Shown here: one piece after another, positions 1 through 8,865 of the stretch | Position numbering within the stretch: the stretch's first letter is position 1 | Layout of the letters: every line of letters starts with the position of its first letter | Origin: Anabaena cylindrica PCC 7122 | Lineage (GTDB): Bacteria > Cyanobacteriota > Cyanobacteriia > Cyanobacteriales > Nostocaceae | Length of the DNA stretch: 64,000 nt | Direction: 5' to 3' | Assembly: GCF_000317695.1 (NCBI RefSeq) | Contig: NC_019771.1 | Coordinates: 6,233,501 to 6,297,500 of the forward strand | Program-made: the position numbers and the translations under genes | The notes under the pieces: generated by a model | Databases searched by the model: none | Told to the model about the DNA's origin: nothing | The model's input: the letters and a program-made list of their open reading frames with translations, nothing else

Positions 1-319
1 CAACTGTTCCTACACCGATGAGGGCGGTTGTTGCTTGTAATACTCCCAAGCTGTTTTGGATTGTTTGTAAACTACCCATGACGGCTGTAAAATTTTGCTG
101 ATTTTGATACATCTGCACACCAGATTTCAGGAAATTAGGAGTAGATACTATTGGTGCTAATGGGCTGTCGTTGACATTAGCACCAATAGCATGAGCAACA
201 AACCGACCAGTAACAGGGTCTCTAGCCATACTTAGAGGTACACCAACCTTACTAAATACTTGTTCATATTTACCAGCATCAATGCTGGATTGAATTATGG
301 GTGCAAATTGAAACTGCAT
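1..319 (-). CDS. conserved hypothetical protein, 3' end outside the window
   Basis: An open frame runs leftward from an ATG at 317-319 to the window edge (about 106 codons seen) with no stop. The protein starts MQFQFAPIIQSS and contains a PVTGRFVAHAIGAN segment followed by a glutamine/asparagine-rich stretch that becomes hydrophobic. I do not recognise a domain; the composition is like the small hypothetical proteins found in cyanobacteria. It is divergent from the dynamin-like gene, with about 145 bp between the two starts, so they could share a promoter region. The C-terminus and true length are unknown. Confidence 0.6.
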   Translation of the reverse strand, partial: MQFQFAPIIQSSIDAGKYEQVFSKVGVPLSMARDPVTGRFVAHAIGANVNDSPLAPIVSTPNFLKSGVQMYQNQQNFTAVMGSLQTIQNSLGVLQATTALIGVGTV

Positions 320-465
320 ATTGGTGTTTAGTGGATTGATATGTAATATTATTAGCTTAACTGACCATTTCCAATACCAAAAACCGTAATTGTGCGGTAA
401 ATAGGTTAATTTTGATTCAATTAGGGAATAATTATCTTAAAATACTATATAAACGAAAAATTTTT

Positions 466-3006
466 ATGGCAACTTCACGAGTTACTTCTGAAACTGTTGA
501 GTTATTAAAGCAGATTAGTGGTGTGAGGCTGAGTCAACAGGATATAACACCTTTGATTATATTTTTAGCATCCTTAATAGTTGTTCTACGAGGTGTAGCA
601 GAAGCGGATGGAATTGTAACAGAACAGGAAAAAGAATGTTGGGAAACAATTCTCCAGCGTTTTATAAAATCACCAAGAACAATAATAAACCTAATAGTGA
701 GATATGTAAGTTCAGGAATGAAACTGCATCAGATTTATGCAGATTCCTCAGAATTTCTCACTCTAACAGATATACTGTCAAATTCGGAAAAGCTGATTTT
801 GATTAGTCTTACCTATGAGATGTCATTTGTAGATAATGATATTAATTTACACGAGAAAAATTATATCGAAACAGTTGGTTATTGGCTAGGTATTGACCCT
901 CAGCACTTACCTATATTGGAAGCTGGATTTACTCATGAAATAAATGTAGATCCAGATGCTTTAGAGGAAGTAAAAAATTTACTTGTGCCTGATCGTTTTT
1001 ATGCGCTAGATACTGAATTAATTGAGGCCGCTAATCATATTTTAGATTCTTTACCTGCAAAACTGGAAATAGAAACAAATGAACAGTTGACACCCCTATC
1101 TTATAGAGAGTTGAAAAAGTTCCAAGAATATTGTAAGAAATTACAATATTTTTGTTATCAAATTACCAATATAATTCAGGAATTTAGAAACCGTGGTTTT
1201 ATACCGCAAAGTTTGATAGGAGAGATTGCAGAAGTATCTCTCAAAATAAAATCTCAGAGGTTCAGATTAGCAGTAGTAGGGGAATTTAGTAAAGGAAAAT
1301 CAACCTTGTTAAATGCTTTAGTGGGTGAAGAAATTCAACCAGTAAGAGCAATTCCTTGTAGTGGTACAGTAACAGTTCTAAAATATGGGACTCAAAAGCG
1401 AGTAATTTGTCTCTATAAAGACGGAAGAAGTGAGGAAATTCCTCTTGATCAGTATAAAGTAAAAGCTGCAATTTCTAAAGAAGCTGCTGTAGAACATCGT
1501 AGTGATGAATTATTACAATCAGATATTGAAGAAATTATTTTTGAACATCCTGAATTAGCTTTATGTAAAAGTGGTGTAGAAATTGTTGATTCACCTGGGT
1601 TGAACGAACATCCTGATAGAACTGCTATTACTTACAAACTACTTAAAGAGACAGATGCAGTAATTTTCTTAACTAATGCAATGCATCTTCTGACTGAAAA
1701 AGAAAAAGAATTAATAAAAGATGTGAGATATCAACTTAATAACGGTGAAAGTAAAGAGGCGGCTGAGAATCTGTTTATATTAGTTAATTTCATGGATATG
1801 TTGGATAATGAAGAAGATCACCAAGACGTGAAGAAGCGACTTGAAACCTTTGTCGAATCTGAAAAATTACTCATTACAACAGGTCAAAACCGTGTTCATT
1901 ATATTTCTGCAAAAAAGGTATTAAAATCAATACAGAATGGGGATGATGATGACTATTTAAAATCCTTTCAAAGTTTTACTCAGTCTTTGGAAAGATTTTT
2001 AACTTTTGAACGTGGAGCAATAAAAATCAAACGTTCTGTTAATGAGTTGGATAGCTTAATTATAAAGTCTTTAGATTTACTAATTCAATATAACAAAATT
2101 GTAGAAGGTAAAATATCTCTTTCTAAAGCTGAGAAGTTAGAAATTATAGAAAAAATTGGTTTAATAAGCGGATGCGAATTGAAACTGCGAAGTTTTGCAG
2201 AGCAACTGAAATATCAAGCAGTTAATGAAGCTCATGAATCTTGGCATAAATGGTATAGTGAGTTACCAGAAGAATTAGCAAAGAGATCAGTTACATGGAG
2301 TTCTAAACATTCCAGATTATTTGAACAAAAGGAATTAATAAAGGAATATACAAGTCAATTTATAGAAGACTTAAAATCTACATTAAATCTATGGCAGAAA
2401 TATAGTTTAAGTAAGATAATAGAAAAACACTTAGAAATTTTAAACGATAAAATTTTACAAGAAACTAGTGAATTAAATACAAAGTTAGAAATAATAGACA
2501 AAAATATTAATACTAAATTAAGTGGATGTATTAATTATGATCTAGTTAATATAGATACAAAGCCATTTTTTGGTACATTAGGAAGATGGTCGGCAAATGT
2601 GTTAACTTATGTTTTTTTAGCATCAAGTGGTTTAATACTTCTTGCACCAATAATATTTGGGGTTAATCATTTTATAAAAGGAGTTGATGAACAACAAAAT
2701 ACAGGAATTAAGCAAAAAATTATTGAATCAGGTTTATCAAAATTTGTAGAATCAAAATATCAAATCTTAGAAGAAATAAACCAATATATTAGTTCAATAT
2801 TTGAAAACAGGATTGAATCTTTTATTTCTGTTATTGGTCAAGCCATATCACTTTGCGAAAATTTGATAGAACAACAAGATAAAATTGAGCAAGAGAATCG
2901 AGAAACCCGCAAAATTGAAAAAGAATTTATTAACCAAAAACGTCAAGAACTTGAACAAGTGCAGAAAGAATTACAAACTATCATCAATAAATCTACAACT
3001 CCATAA
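466..3006 (+). CDS. TerB-like domain fused to dynamin-family GTPase
   Basis: Large membrane-remodelling-type GTPase of 846 residues. The N-terminal ~160 residues resemble a TerB fold, with two acidic repeats (ADGIVTEQE and VDNDINLHE). The GTPase domain follows: P-loop G272-EFSKGK-S279, G3 motif D375-SPG, and N441-FMD as G4. The second half is mostly helical and charged, with a hydrophobic hairpin near residues 713-735, as in bacterial dynamin-like proteins that insert into membranes. A TTG at 412 would add 18 residues, but the ATG at 466 gives a more plausible N-terminus (MATSRVTSETVELL); neither has a clear Shine-Dalgarno. The C-terminus is a long coiled coil. Role is inferred from the family: membrane fission or fusion, or stress and phage protection. 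No partner dynamin lies next to it. Confidence 0.85.
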   Translation: MATSRVTSETVELLKQISGVRLSQQDITPLIIFLASLIVVLRGVAEADGIVTEQEKECWETILQRFIKSPRTIINLIVRYVSSGMKLHQIYADSSEFLTLTDILSNSEKLILISLTYEMSFVDNDINLHEKNYIETVGYWLGIDPQHLPILEAGFTHEINVDPDALEEVKNLLVPDRFYALDTELIEAANHILDSLPAKLEIETNEQLTPLSYRELKKFQEYCKKLQYFCYQITNIIQEFRNRGFIPQSLIGEIAEVSLKIKSQRFRLAVVGEFSKGKSTLLNALVGEEIQPVRAIPCSGTVTVLKYGTQKRVICLYKDGRSEEIPLDQYKVKAAISKEAAVEHRSDELLQSDIEEIIFEHPELALCKSGVEIVDSPGLNEHPDRTAITYKLLKETDAVIFLTNAMHLLTEKEKELIKDVRYQLNNGESKEAAENLFILVNFMDMLDNEEDHQDVKKRLETFVESEKLLITTGQNRVHYISAKKVLKSIQNGDDDDYLKSFQSFTQSLERFLTFERGAIKIKRSVNELDSLIIKSLDLLIQYNKIVEGKISLSKAEKLEIIEKIGLISGCELKLRSFAEQLKYQAVNEAHESWHKWYSELPEELAKRSVTWSSKHSRLFEQKELIKEYTSQFIEDLKSTLNLWQKYSLSKIIEKHLEILNDKILQETSELNTKLEIIDKNINTKLSGCINYDLVNIDTKPFFGTLGRWSANVLTYVFLASSGLILLAPIIFGVNHFIKGVDEQQNTGIKQKIIESGLSKFVESKYQILEEINQYISSIFENRIESFISVIGQAISLCENLIEQQDKIEQENRETRKIEKEFINQKRQELEQVQKELQTIINKSTTP

Positions 3007-3133
3007 TTACAAAATCAAACCCACCCAAAAATTAACCAATATGAAAACATCCACCGACAGACAACGCACCCTAGAAATGGCTTGTATTTCTTGAGCAGAT
3101 AAATCTTTTTCTAAACCTATTTATATTTTTCCC

Positions 3134-3361
3134 CTAGATAGTTTCTTGATGTTTCTTAATATCTGCTAGTATTTCATCCATTGTTACCTGATCTAACCAT
3201 TGATGACGTTCCAGGGTTATTTCATTCTAGATTTAGGTAACGAATTTAGGTATTCTCAGCCGTTGAGAGATAGAATCCCTGAAGCCTAAAATGACGCATT
3301 CTCGTAAATGCATAAAATGTCAAAATTTAGAATGAAACAGCCCTGGTTCAATTGGGGTCAT
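3134..3361 (-). pseudogene. tiny third ORF of a toxin operon, split by a MITE
   Basis: Removing the 136-bp insertion at 3211-3346 together with one copy of a TT duplication rejoins an open frame of 29 codons, MTPIERHQWL...KKHQETI, ending at 3134. Its ATG (3359-3361) lies inside the end of the PIN-domain gene and is preceded by GGAG, as in a translationally coupled operon. With the insertion in place the frame cannot be translated whole. The product has no recognised domain and the original gene may have been longer. The reconstruction comes directly from the sequence; that it was once a functional gene is inference. Confidence 0.4.
3211..3346. mobile_element. 136-bp miniature inverted-repeat element (MITE)
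   Basis: The ends are imperfect inverted repeats of about 25 bp: CCAGGGTTATTTCATTCTA on the left and, reading inward from the right, CCAGGGCTGTTTCATTCTA. There is no coding capacity. The flanks show a TT dinucleotide on each side, and deleting the element plus one TT restores an open frame on the minus strand. The size, terminal repeats and two-base duplication suggest a non-autonomous relative of an IS630/Tc1-like element. The parent transposase is not in this window. Confidence 0.65.
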
Positions 3362-3833
3362 TTTCTCCTCCTTGTACAATATTATTGGTAGCTTCTGCCA
3401 ACCAGATCATTTGATTAGCAACTATTATATTTATATAATCCTTATAGCTTAATGATTTTGACAATAGACGGCTATCAGTGCTTAGGAAAATATCAGCGTT
3501 ATTTTCAGCACAAGCCAGATGAAAAGCATCAATTTTTTTAATATTAAAGGTTGTTAATTCTATTGCTCGTCGAGTAATTTCTTCTGTGACTAAAATCTTA
3601 TCATGAGCCATTGTTAAGACTTTTTGTACTTGTTCTCTCCTGTTTATATCTGGAGTTCTCGCAATTTCTAATTCTAAAGCTGTACTACTGACTAATTGCT
3701 ATTTTCCAGATAAACAATGATTGATAATTTCTAAAATTGCTTCAGTCTCTAGCCTAGTTCGCCATTGAGTTTGGTCGTCAAAGGGACGATTAAGGCAACA
3801 AACATCTAAATATATTCTATATTGTTTATTCAT
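3348..3833 (-). pseudogene. PIN-domain toxin gene with internal stop
   Basis: The frame from the ATG at 3831-3833 encodes MNKQYRIYLDVCCLNRPFDD, the typical start of a cyanobacterial PIN-domain nuclease with the first acidic residue at D10. It reads SGK-stop-QLVSS at 3699-3701, where a Trp (TGG) to TAG change is the simplest explanation, then continues in frame with a normal PIN C-terminal half (IDAFHLACAENNADIFLSTD). The downstream half alone (from 3611) lacks the first catalytic Asp. It lies four bases after the stop of the probable antitoxin at 3838. It is most likely inactivated unless the stop is read through or is a sequencing error. Confidence 0.75.
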
Positions 3834-3837
3834 GTTT

Positions 3838-4059
3838 TCAGAACATTTCTTTTTGTAAATGCTGTTGCAACATATCAGTTAAAGTTTTTTCGGCTGAAAG
3901 AGCATCATAAGGCGACCAAACTTCATAAGTTTTACCATCTTCAAGAAAAGCTAAATTTTCTGCACCTTTAGCTAATTCTGCGGCTAAAAATTGAATAGCT
4001 TTGATTTTTTCTTGATCAGATAATTTTCGCAGTGATGGCAAAATTTCTGTCAATGTCAT
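3838..4059 (-). CDS. small antitoxin-like protein of the PIN operon
   Basis: A 73-residue protein starting MTLTEILPSLRKLSDQEK and ending in a helical QQHLQKEMF tail. It sits immediately upstream of the PIN-domain gene on the same strand, the usual place for an antitoxin. The central YEVWSPYDA segment is common in short cyanobacterial proteins encoded next to PIN toxins. The preceding in-frame TTG at 4062 is less likely as a start. Because its toxin carries a stop codon, it may be a solitary antitoxin now. Function is assigned by context, not by a recognised DNA-binding domain. Confidence 0.6.
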   Translation of the reverse strand: MTLTEILPSLRKLSDQEKIKAIQFLAAELAKGAENLAFLEDGKTYEVWSPYDALSAEKTLTDMLQQHLQKEMF

Positions 4060-4206
4060 CAAAATACAGGGTAAAAACTGGTTACATTATAACATTATGA
4101 ATAACTTTATAATTGATAATTTATTGACAAGATTAAAAAGAAATCCATGATCTTAATTGCCGTAAACAGATAGAATATTTCTCTGTCCTCTTGGTGCATA
4201 ACTTCC

Positions 4207-6603
4207 ATGACCACATTTGGTGAAAATCCCTTTTCTCCCCAAGAAATTGCCTCAGAAGGCATAAAACCAGAAGAATATACCGAAATTGTCCGCCGCTTAG
4301 GCCGTCATCCCAACAAAGCCGAACTCGGTATGTTTGGGGTGATGTGGTCAGAACATTGCTGTTATAAAAATTCTCGACCTTTACTCAAACAGTTTCCTAC
4401 TACAGGCCCCCGTATTCTTGTCGGACCTGGTGAAAATGCCGGAGTTGTGGATATCGGCGACGGACTACAATTAGCGTTTAAAATAGAATCCCATAACCAC
4501 CCTTCCGCCGTTGAACCGTTTCAAGGTGCTGCAACCGGAGTAGGTGGTATATTAAGAGATATCTTTACAATGGGGGCGCGTCCCATAGCCTTATTAAACT
4601 CTTTGCGTTTTGGAGATTTGAATGATCCGAAAACCCAAAGATTGTTTACGGGTGTAGTTGCGGGAATCTCCCATTATGGTAATTGCGTTGGAGTGCCGAC
4701 TGTAGGCGGTGAAGTGTATTTTGACCCCGCCTACTCTGGAAATCCCCTTGTCAATGTCATGGCATTGGGATTGATGGAAACGTCAGAAATTGTCAAATCA
4801 GGGGCTTCAGGCTTAGGAAATCTCGTGCTGTATGTGGGTTCAACGACCGGACGGGATGGTATGGGCGGCGCTAGTTTTGCCAGTGCTGAATTAACTGATG
4901 AATCAATGGATAATCGTCCTGCTGTGCAAGTAGGAGATCCATTTGTCGAAAAGTCTTTAATTGAAGCTTGTTTAGAGGCATTTAAAACTGGGGCTGTAGT
5001 TGCGGCACAGGATATGGGGGCTGCGGGTATTACCTGTTCTACTTCGGAAATGGCTGCTAAAGGTGGTGTGGGGATTGACTTCGATTTAGATAAAATTCCG
5101 GTGCGGGAATCGGGAATGATTCCTTATGAATACCTGCTTTCGGAATCTCAAGAACGAATGTTGTTTGTTGCCGAAAAGGGACGGGAACAGGAATTAATTG
5201 ATATTTTCCACCGTTGGGGACTACAAGCGGTGGTTGCGGGGACGGTGATTGCAGAACCCATTGTCAGGATTTGGTTTGAGGGGAAAATTGCCGCCGAAAT
5301 TCCGGCTGATGCTTTGGCTGAAAATACGCCTTTGTATGAAAGAGAGTTATTAGCAGAACCTCCTGAATATGCCCAAAAAGCTTGGCAATGGACGAGTGCT
5401 AGTTTACCTGTTTGCAATGCTGCGGGTATTGAAATTGCGGGAAGTCTGCAAAGTTGGCATCAGATTCTATTGACTTTGCTAGATACTCCTAGCATTGCTT
5501 CTAAAAGCTGGGTTTATCGCCAATATGATCATCAAGTTCAGAATAACACCGTATTGTTACCCGGTGGTGCAGATGCGGCTGTAGTTCGTATCCGTCCTTT
5601 AGAGTCTCCCCAGTCCCCAGTCCCCAGTCCCCAAAGCGGTGTTGCGGCTACGGTAGATTGTAATTCTCGTTATGTCTATCTTGATCCCTATGAAGGGGCT
5701 AAGGCAGTGGTGGCTGAAGCTGCCCGGAATCTTAGCTGTGTCGGTTCTGAACCCTTGGCTGTGACAGATAACCTCAATTTTGGTAGTCCAGAAAAACCCA
5801 TTGGTTATTGGCAATTAGCGTCCGCTTGTCGGGGTTTGAGTGAAGGGTGTAGTGAGTTGGGAACGCCAGTAACTGGGGGGAATGTCTCTCTCTACAATGA
5901 AACTTTTGATGCGGAAGGTAATCCTCAACCAATTTATCCGACTCCGGTTGTGGGTATGGTGGGGTTAATTCCTGATTTAACAAAAATTTGTGGACAAGGT
6001 TGGCAAAATGTCGGGGATGTAATTTACCTTCTCGGTTTACCTATTCAATCTAGATCCCCCCAACCCCCCTTAGAAAGGGGGGCTATAGAGTCTAGAATGG
6101 GATTGGGTGCTTCTGAATATTTGGCAGCTATTCATCATACGATCGCAGGTAAACCCCCTAGGGTTGATTTTGATTTAGAACGTCGTGTCCAAAAAGCTTG
6201 TCGTGATGGTATTCAGGCTGGTTGGGTAAATTCTGCCCATGATTCGGCTGAAGGTGGTGTGGCTGTTGCTTTAGCGGAATCTTGTCTTTCTGGAAATTTG
6301 GGGGCGGAAATTAATTTCCCAATTAGTGCAAATTATGATTCACGATTTGATGAAGTTCTGTTTGGTGAAGGTGGGGCGAGAATTTTGGTTTCTGTAAGTG
6401 AAGAAAATCAAGGAGAATGGGAATCCTATCTAGAGGAGCATATTCCGGAGCATTGTCAACTACTAGGAACGGTGACTAATTCAGGGAATTTGGAGATTTT
6501 AACCGCAGATAACCATAAGTTACTCCAGGTTAGTCTCAAAGATATGAGCGATCGCTATTCTCAGGCAATCTCTAAACGTCTCTCTATCTACACCAATACT
6601 TGA
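4207..6603 (+). CDS. purL: phosphoribosylformylglycinamidine synthase II
   Basis: Fourth step of purine synthesis: ATP- and glutamine-dependent conversion of FGAR to FGAM, in a cytosolic complex with PurS and PurQ. The 798-residue protein has the small-PurL layout: HPNKAELGMFGVMWSEHC near residue 40, the substrate/ATP region KIESHNHPSA near 94-103, GGVGIDFDLD, and a second AIR-synthase half with DNLNFGSPEKP and TGGNVSLYNE. It is about 20-30 residues longer than usual because of two low-complexity insertions: PQSPVPSPQ from a CCCCAGT heptamer repeat at 5608-5632, and about 14 residues from a palindromic insertion at 6055-6096. Both preserve the frame, so the enzyme is probably active. purF follows 221 bp downstream on the same strand. 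Confidence 0.97.
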   Translation: MTTFGENPFSPQEIASEGIKPEEYTEIVRRLGRHPNKAELGMFGVMWSEHCCYKNSRPLLKQFPTTGPRILVGPGENAGVVDIGDGLQLAFKIESHNHPSAVEPFQGAATGVGGILRDIFTMGARPIALLNSLRFGDLNDPKTQRLFTGVVAGISHYGNCVGVPTVGGEVYFDPAYSGNPLVNVMALGLMETSEIVKSGASGLGNLVLYVGSTTGRDGMGGASFASAELTDESMDNRPAVQVGDPFVEKSLIEACLEAFKTGAVVAAQDMGAAGITCSTSEMAAKGGVGIDFDLDKIPVRESGMIPYEYLLSESQERMLFVAEKGREQELIDIFHRWGLQAVVAGTVIAEPIVRIWFEGKIAAEIPADALAENTPLYERELLAEPPEYAQKAWQWTSASLPVCNAAGIEIAGSLQSWHQILLTLLDTPSIASKSWVYRQYDHQVQNNTVLLPGGADAAVVRIRPLESPQSPVPSPQSGVAATVDCNSRYVYLDPYEGAKAVVAEAARNLSCVGSEPLAVTDNLNFGSPEKPIGYWQLASACRGLSEGCSELGTPVTGGNVSLYNETFDAEGNPQPIYPTPVVGMVGLIPDLTKICGQGWQNVGDVIYLLGLPIQSRSPQPPLERGAIESRMGLGASEYLAAIHHTIAGKPPRVDFDLERRVQKACRDGIQAGWVNSAHDSAEGGVAVALAESCLSGNLGAEINFPISANYDSRFDEVLFGEGGARILVSVSEENQGEWESYLEEHIPEHCQLLGTVTNSGNLEILTADNHKLLQVSLKDMSDRYSQAISKRLSIYTNT
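5608..5632. repeat. CCCCAGT heptamer repeat inside purL
   Basis: Three and a half tandem copies of CCCCAGT within the coding sequence. The same type of heptamer occurs between genes in heterocystous cyanobacteria and, in degenerate form, in this window near 14190-14217. Here it encodes a Pro/Ser/Gln-rich loop between two conserved blocks of PurL. Confidence 0.8.
6055..6096. repeat. palindromic repeat inserted in frame in purL
   Basis: A 36-bp segment containing the palindrome-like CCCCCCTTAGAAAGGGGGG is bracketed by TCTAGA at 6049-6054 and 6091-6096. Removing one TCTAGA plus the segment deletes 42 bp (14 codons) and rejoins LPIQ-SRMGLGASEYL, which is the ordinary PurL sequence. The hexamer looks like a target-site duplication. 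The same C-run/G-run type of palindrome is common between genes in cyanobacteria. Confidence 0.75.
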
Positions 6604-6824
6604 TCAATATCAAAAATCAAGGTTTGTAAATGAAAATTTACAATTAATACTTGATTCTTAACCAATTTACGGTACTGTTTTAATGGATGGTTAAAGATTT
6701 ATTAAGAAGTAGGAGTCAGGATTCAGAAAAAAAATTAATTATTCTCAATTCCCTATTTCCCTCAACCCTATTTCCCATCCCTCAGTTCCCACTGACTCGA
6801 CACCCCACCAGGAGTAAAACCAGC

Positions 6825-8345
6825 ATGATTCCTATCCATTCCGTTACTTCGGATGAATACCCCCATAGCTTGCGTGGCGCAGCCATACTTGCCAACAACC
6901 AAATCGAAAGTCATGAAAATCGCCCTGACAAGCCAGAAGAAGCTTGCGGTGTTTTTGGCATTTATGCCCCAGAACAAGACGTTGCTAAAATGACCTATTT
7001 TGGATTGTATGCCCTCCAACACCGGGGTCAAGAATCTGCTGGTATTGCTACCTTTGAAGGCACGCACGTACACCTGCACAAAGATATGGGTTTGGTGTCT
7101 CAAGTTTTTAATGAAACTATTTTAGAAGAATTACCCGGTGAATTAGCCGTTGGCCATACTCGCTATTCAACTACCGGTTCTAGCCGTAAGGTAAACGCCC
7201 AACCCGCTGTGGTGGAAACTCGCTTAGGGTTATTGGCTTTAGCACACAATGGTAATTTAGTCAATACTGTGCCACTGAGAGAAGAATTACTCAAAAGTAA
7301 TTTTAACTTAGTTACATCCACCGATTCAGAAATGATTGCCTATGCGATCGCCCAAGAAGTCAACACCGGTCTAGATTGGCTAGAAGGTTCAATTCGTGCC
7401 TTTAAACGTTGTGAAGGCGCATTTAGCCTAGTAATTGGCACAGCGGATGGTGTTATGGGTGTGCGTGACCCCAACGGCATCCGTCCCTTGGTAATCGGGA
7501 CTTTAGATAGTGATCCTATCCGTTACGTACTCGCTTCCGAAACTTGCGGTTTAGATATTATTGGTGCAGAATACCTGCGTGATGTTGAACCAGGAGAATT
7601 AGTTTGGATCACCGAAGCAGGTTTAGCCTCCTTCCATTGGAGTCCACAGCCTGAACGCAAACTGTGTATCTTTGAAATGATCTACTTTGCGCGTCCTGAT
7701 AGCCTCATGCACAACGAAACTTTATACAGTTATCGAATGCGCTTAGGACGAAGAATCGCCAAAGAATCTCCCGTAAATGCCGATATAGTGTTTGGCGTTC
7801 CTGATTCTGGGATACCTGCGGCCATTGGCTTTTCCCAAGCTTCTGGCATACCCTACGGTGAAGGATTGATTAAAAATCGCTACGTTGGACGCACCTTCAT
7901 TCAACCCACCCAAACCATGCGAGAGTTAGGTTTGCGGATGAAACTTAATCCCCTCAAAGATGTCCTTGCTGGTAAAAGAGTCATCATTGTTGATGATTCC
8001 ATTGTCCGAGGAACTACTAGCCGTAAACTCGTCAAAACCTTGCGTGAATCTGGTGCAGAAGAAGTACATATGCGGATTTCTTCCCCACCTGTAACTCATC
8101 CTTGCTTCTATGGTATTGACACGGATACCCAAGATCAATTAATTGCAGCCACTAAATCAGTAGCAGAAATAGCCAAGCAATTAGAAGTTGATAGTCTCGC
8201 TTATTTGAGTTGGGAAGGAATGTTAGAAGAAACAAGAGAAGATACTAATAGTTTCTGTTCAGCTTGTTTTACTGGTGATTATCCTGTGGCTATTCCTGAA
8301 CAAGTGAAGCGTTCTAAATTGATTTTGGAAAAGGTTGTAGTTTAG
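6825..8345 (+). CDS. purF: amidophosphoribosyltransferase
   Basis: Committed step of purine synthesis: PRPP plus glutamine to phosphoribosylamine. From the ATG at 6825 the protein has 506 residues; AGGAG about 9 bases upstream supports this over the frame's earlier in-frame starts, which would add a non-homologous 46-residue tail. A propeptide of 40 residues precedes Cys41 in EEACGVFGIYAPEQDVA, the N-terminal nucleophile after cleavage. Also visible are GHTRYSTTGSS, the PRPP loop VIIVDDSIVRGTT, and cysteines (CIFEMIYFARPDS, SFCSACFTGDYP) placed as in the iron-sulfur PurF subgroup. It follows purL in the same direction. Confidence 0.97.
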   Translation: MIPIHSVTSDEYPHSLRGAAILANNQIESHENRPDKPEEACGVFGIYAPEQDVAKMTYFGLYALQHRGQESAGIATFEGTHVHLHKDMGLVSQVFNETILEELPGELAVGHTRYSTTGSSRKVNAQPAVVETRLGLLALAHNGNLVNTVPLREELLKSNFNLVTSTDSEMIAYAIAQEVNTGLDWLEGSIRAFKRCEGAFSLVIGTADGVMGVRDPNGIRPLVIGTLDSDPIRYVLASETCGLDIIGAEYLRDVEPGELVWITEAGLASFHWSPQPERKLCIFEMIYFARPDSLMHNETLYSYRMRLGRRIAKESPVNADIVFGVPDSGIPAAIGFSQASGIPYGEGLIKNRYVGRTFIQPTQTMRELGLRMKLNPLKDVLAGKRVIIVDDSIVRGTTSRKLVKTLRESGAEEVHMRISSPPVTHPCFYGIDTDTQDQLIAATKSVAEIAKQLEVDSLAYLSWEGMLEETREDTNSFCSACFTGDYPVAIPEQVKRSKLILEKVVV

Positions 8346-8372
8346 GAAATTGGAAATATCCAAGAAGTAATT

Positions 8373-8412
8373 AAATTGATAATTGATAATTAATAATTGT
8401 CAATTATCAATT
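8373..8412. repeat. AT-rich palindrome downstream of purF
   Basis: TTGATAATTGATAATTA is followed by its near reverse complement (AATTGTCAATTATCAATTA), forming a long AT hairpin between two convergent genes. It may act as a weak bidirectional terminator; it also resembles the ATTGATA-type short repeats common between cyanobacterial genes. It overlaps the last codons of the PIN gene. Confidence 0.45.
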
Positions 8413-8865
8413 ATTTGGTAGAGGTGGAATTTGGAACTCGTTAAACAAACAGATATTAAAAGATGAAGCCGCTAAAGCCTTGACTAGCTTTTTGTCTAGA
8501 GTTAACAAGGGAGCATTATTTTGTTGTGAAAGTGTAACATAGGAAGCATCGTAAGCAGAAATATTATAATTTAAGGCGATATTAACTGCATCGTCCATCA
8601 AGTTTGCTGTGGGAACAACTTGTAATTGTAAATTCTTGAGAGTAGCTAAATCTGCTTGTACCTCACCAGAAGTGTACATATTTGCACGTACATACTTCAT
8701 GAAAACATTTGTACATTCTATGTAAAATAGGTCTGGTACAAACATTTCTGTTTGTGGATAAGCAAGGTGAGTAAACAGTTCAATAACTTTAGGCGTGAGT
8801 GGATCTGCAATAAAATATTTGATGCACACACTGGTATCTAGGACATATTTAAAAACAGTAGTCAT
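8407..8865 (-). CDS. VapC-type PIN-domain ribonuclease toxin
   Basis: A 152-residue PIN protein with the acidic residues expected for Mg-dependent RNase activity: D10 in VLDTSVCIKYF, E50 in FYIECTN, D106 in SAYDASYVTLS and D124 in LLTLDKKL. It overlaps the upstream small gene by four bases (ATGA-type junction at 8862-8865), the usual coupling of a toxin to its antitoxin. VapC toxins cleave initiator tRNA or rRNA in known cases; the target here is not known. The frame is intact, unlike the PIN gene at 3.3-3.8 kb. Confidence 0.85.
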   Translation of the reverse strand: MTTVFKYVLDTSVCIKYFIADPLTPKVIELFTHLAYPQTEMFVPDLFYIECTNVFMKYVRANMYTSGEVQADLATLKNLQLQVVPTANLMDDAVNIALNYNISAYDASYVTLSQQNNAPLLTLDKKLVKALAASSFNICLFNEFQIPPLPNN

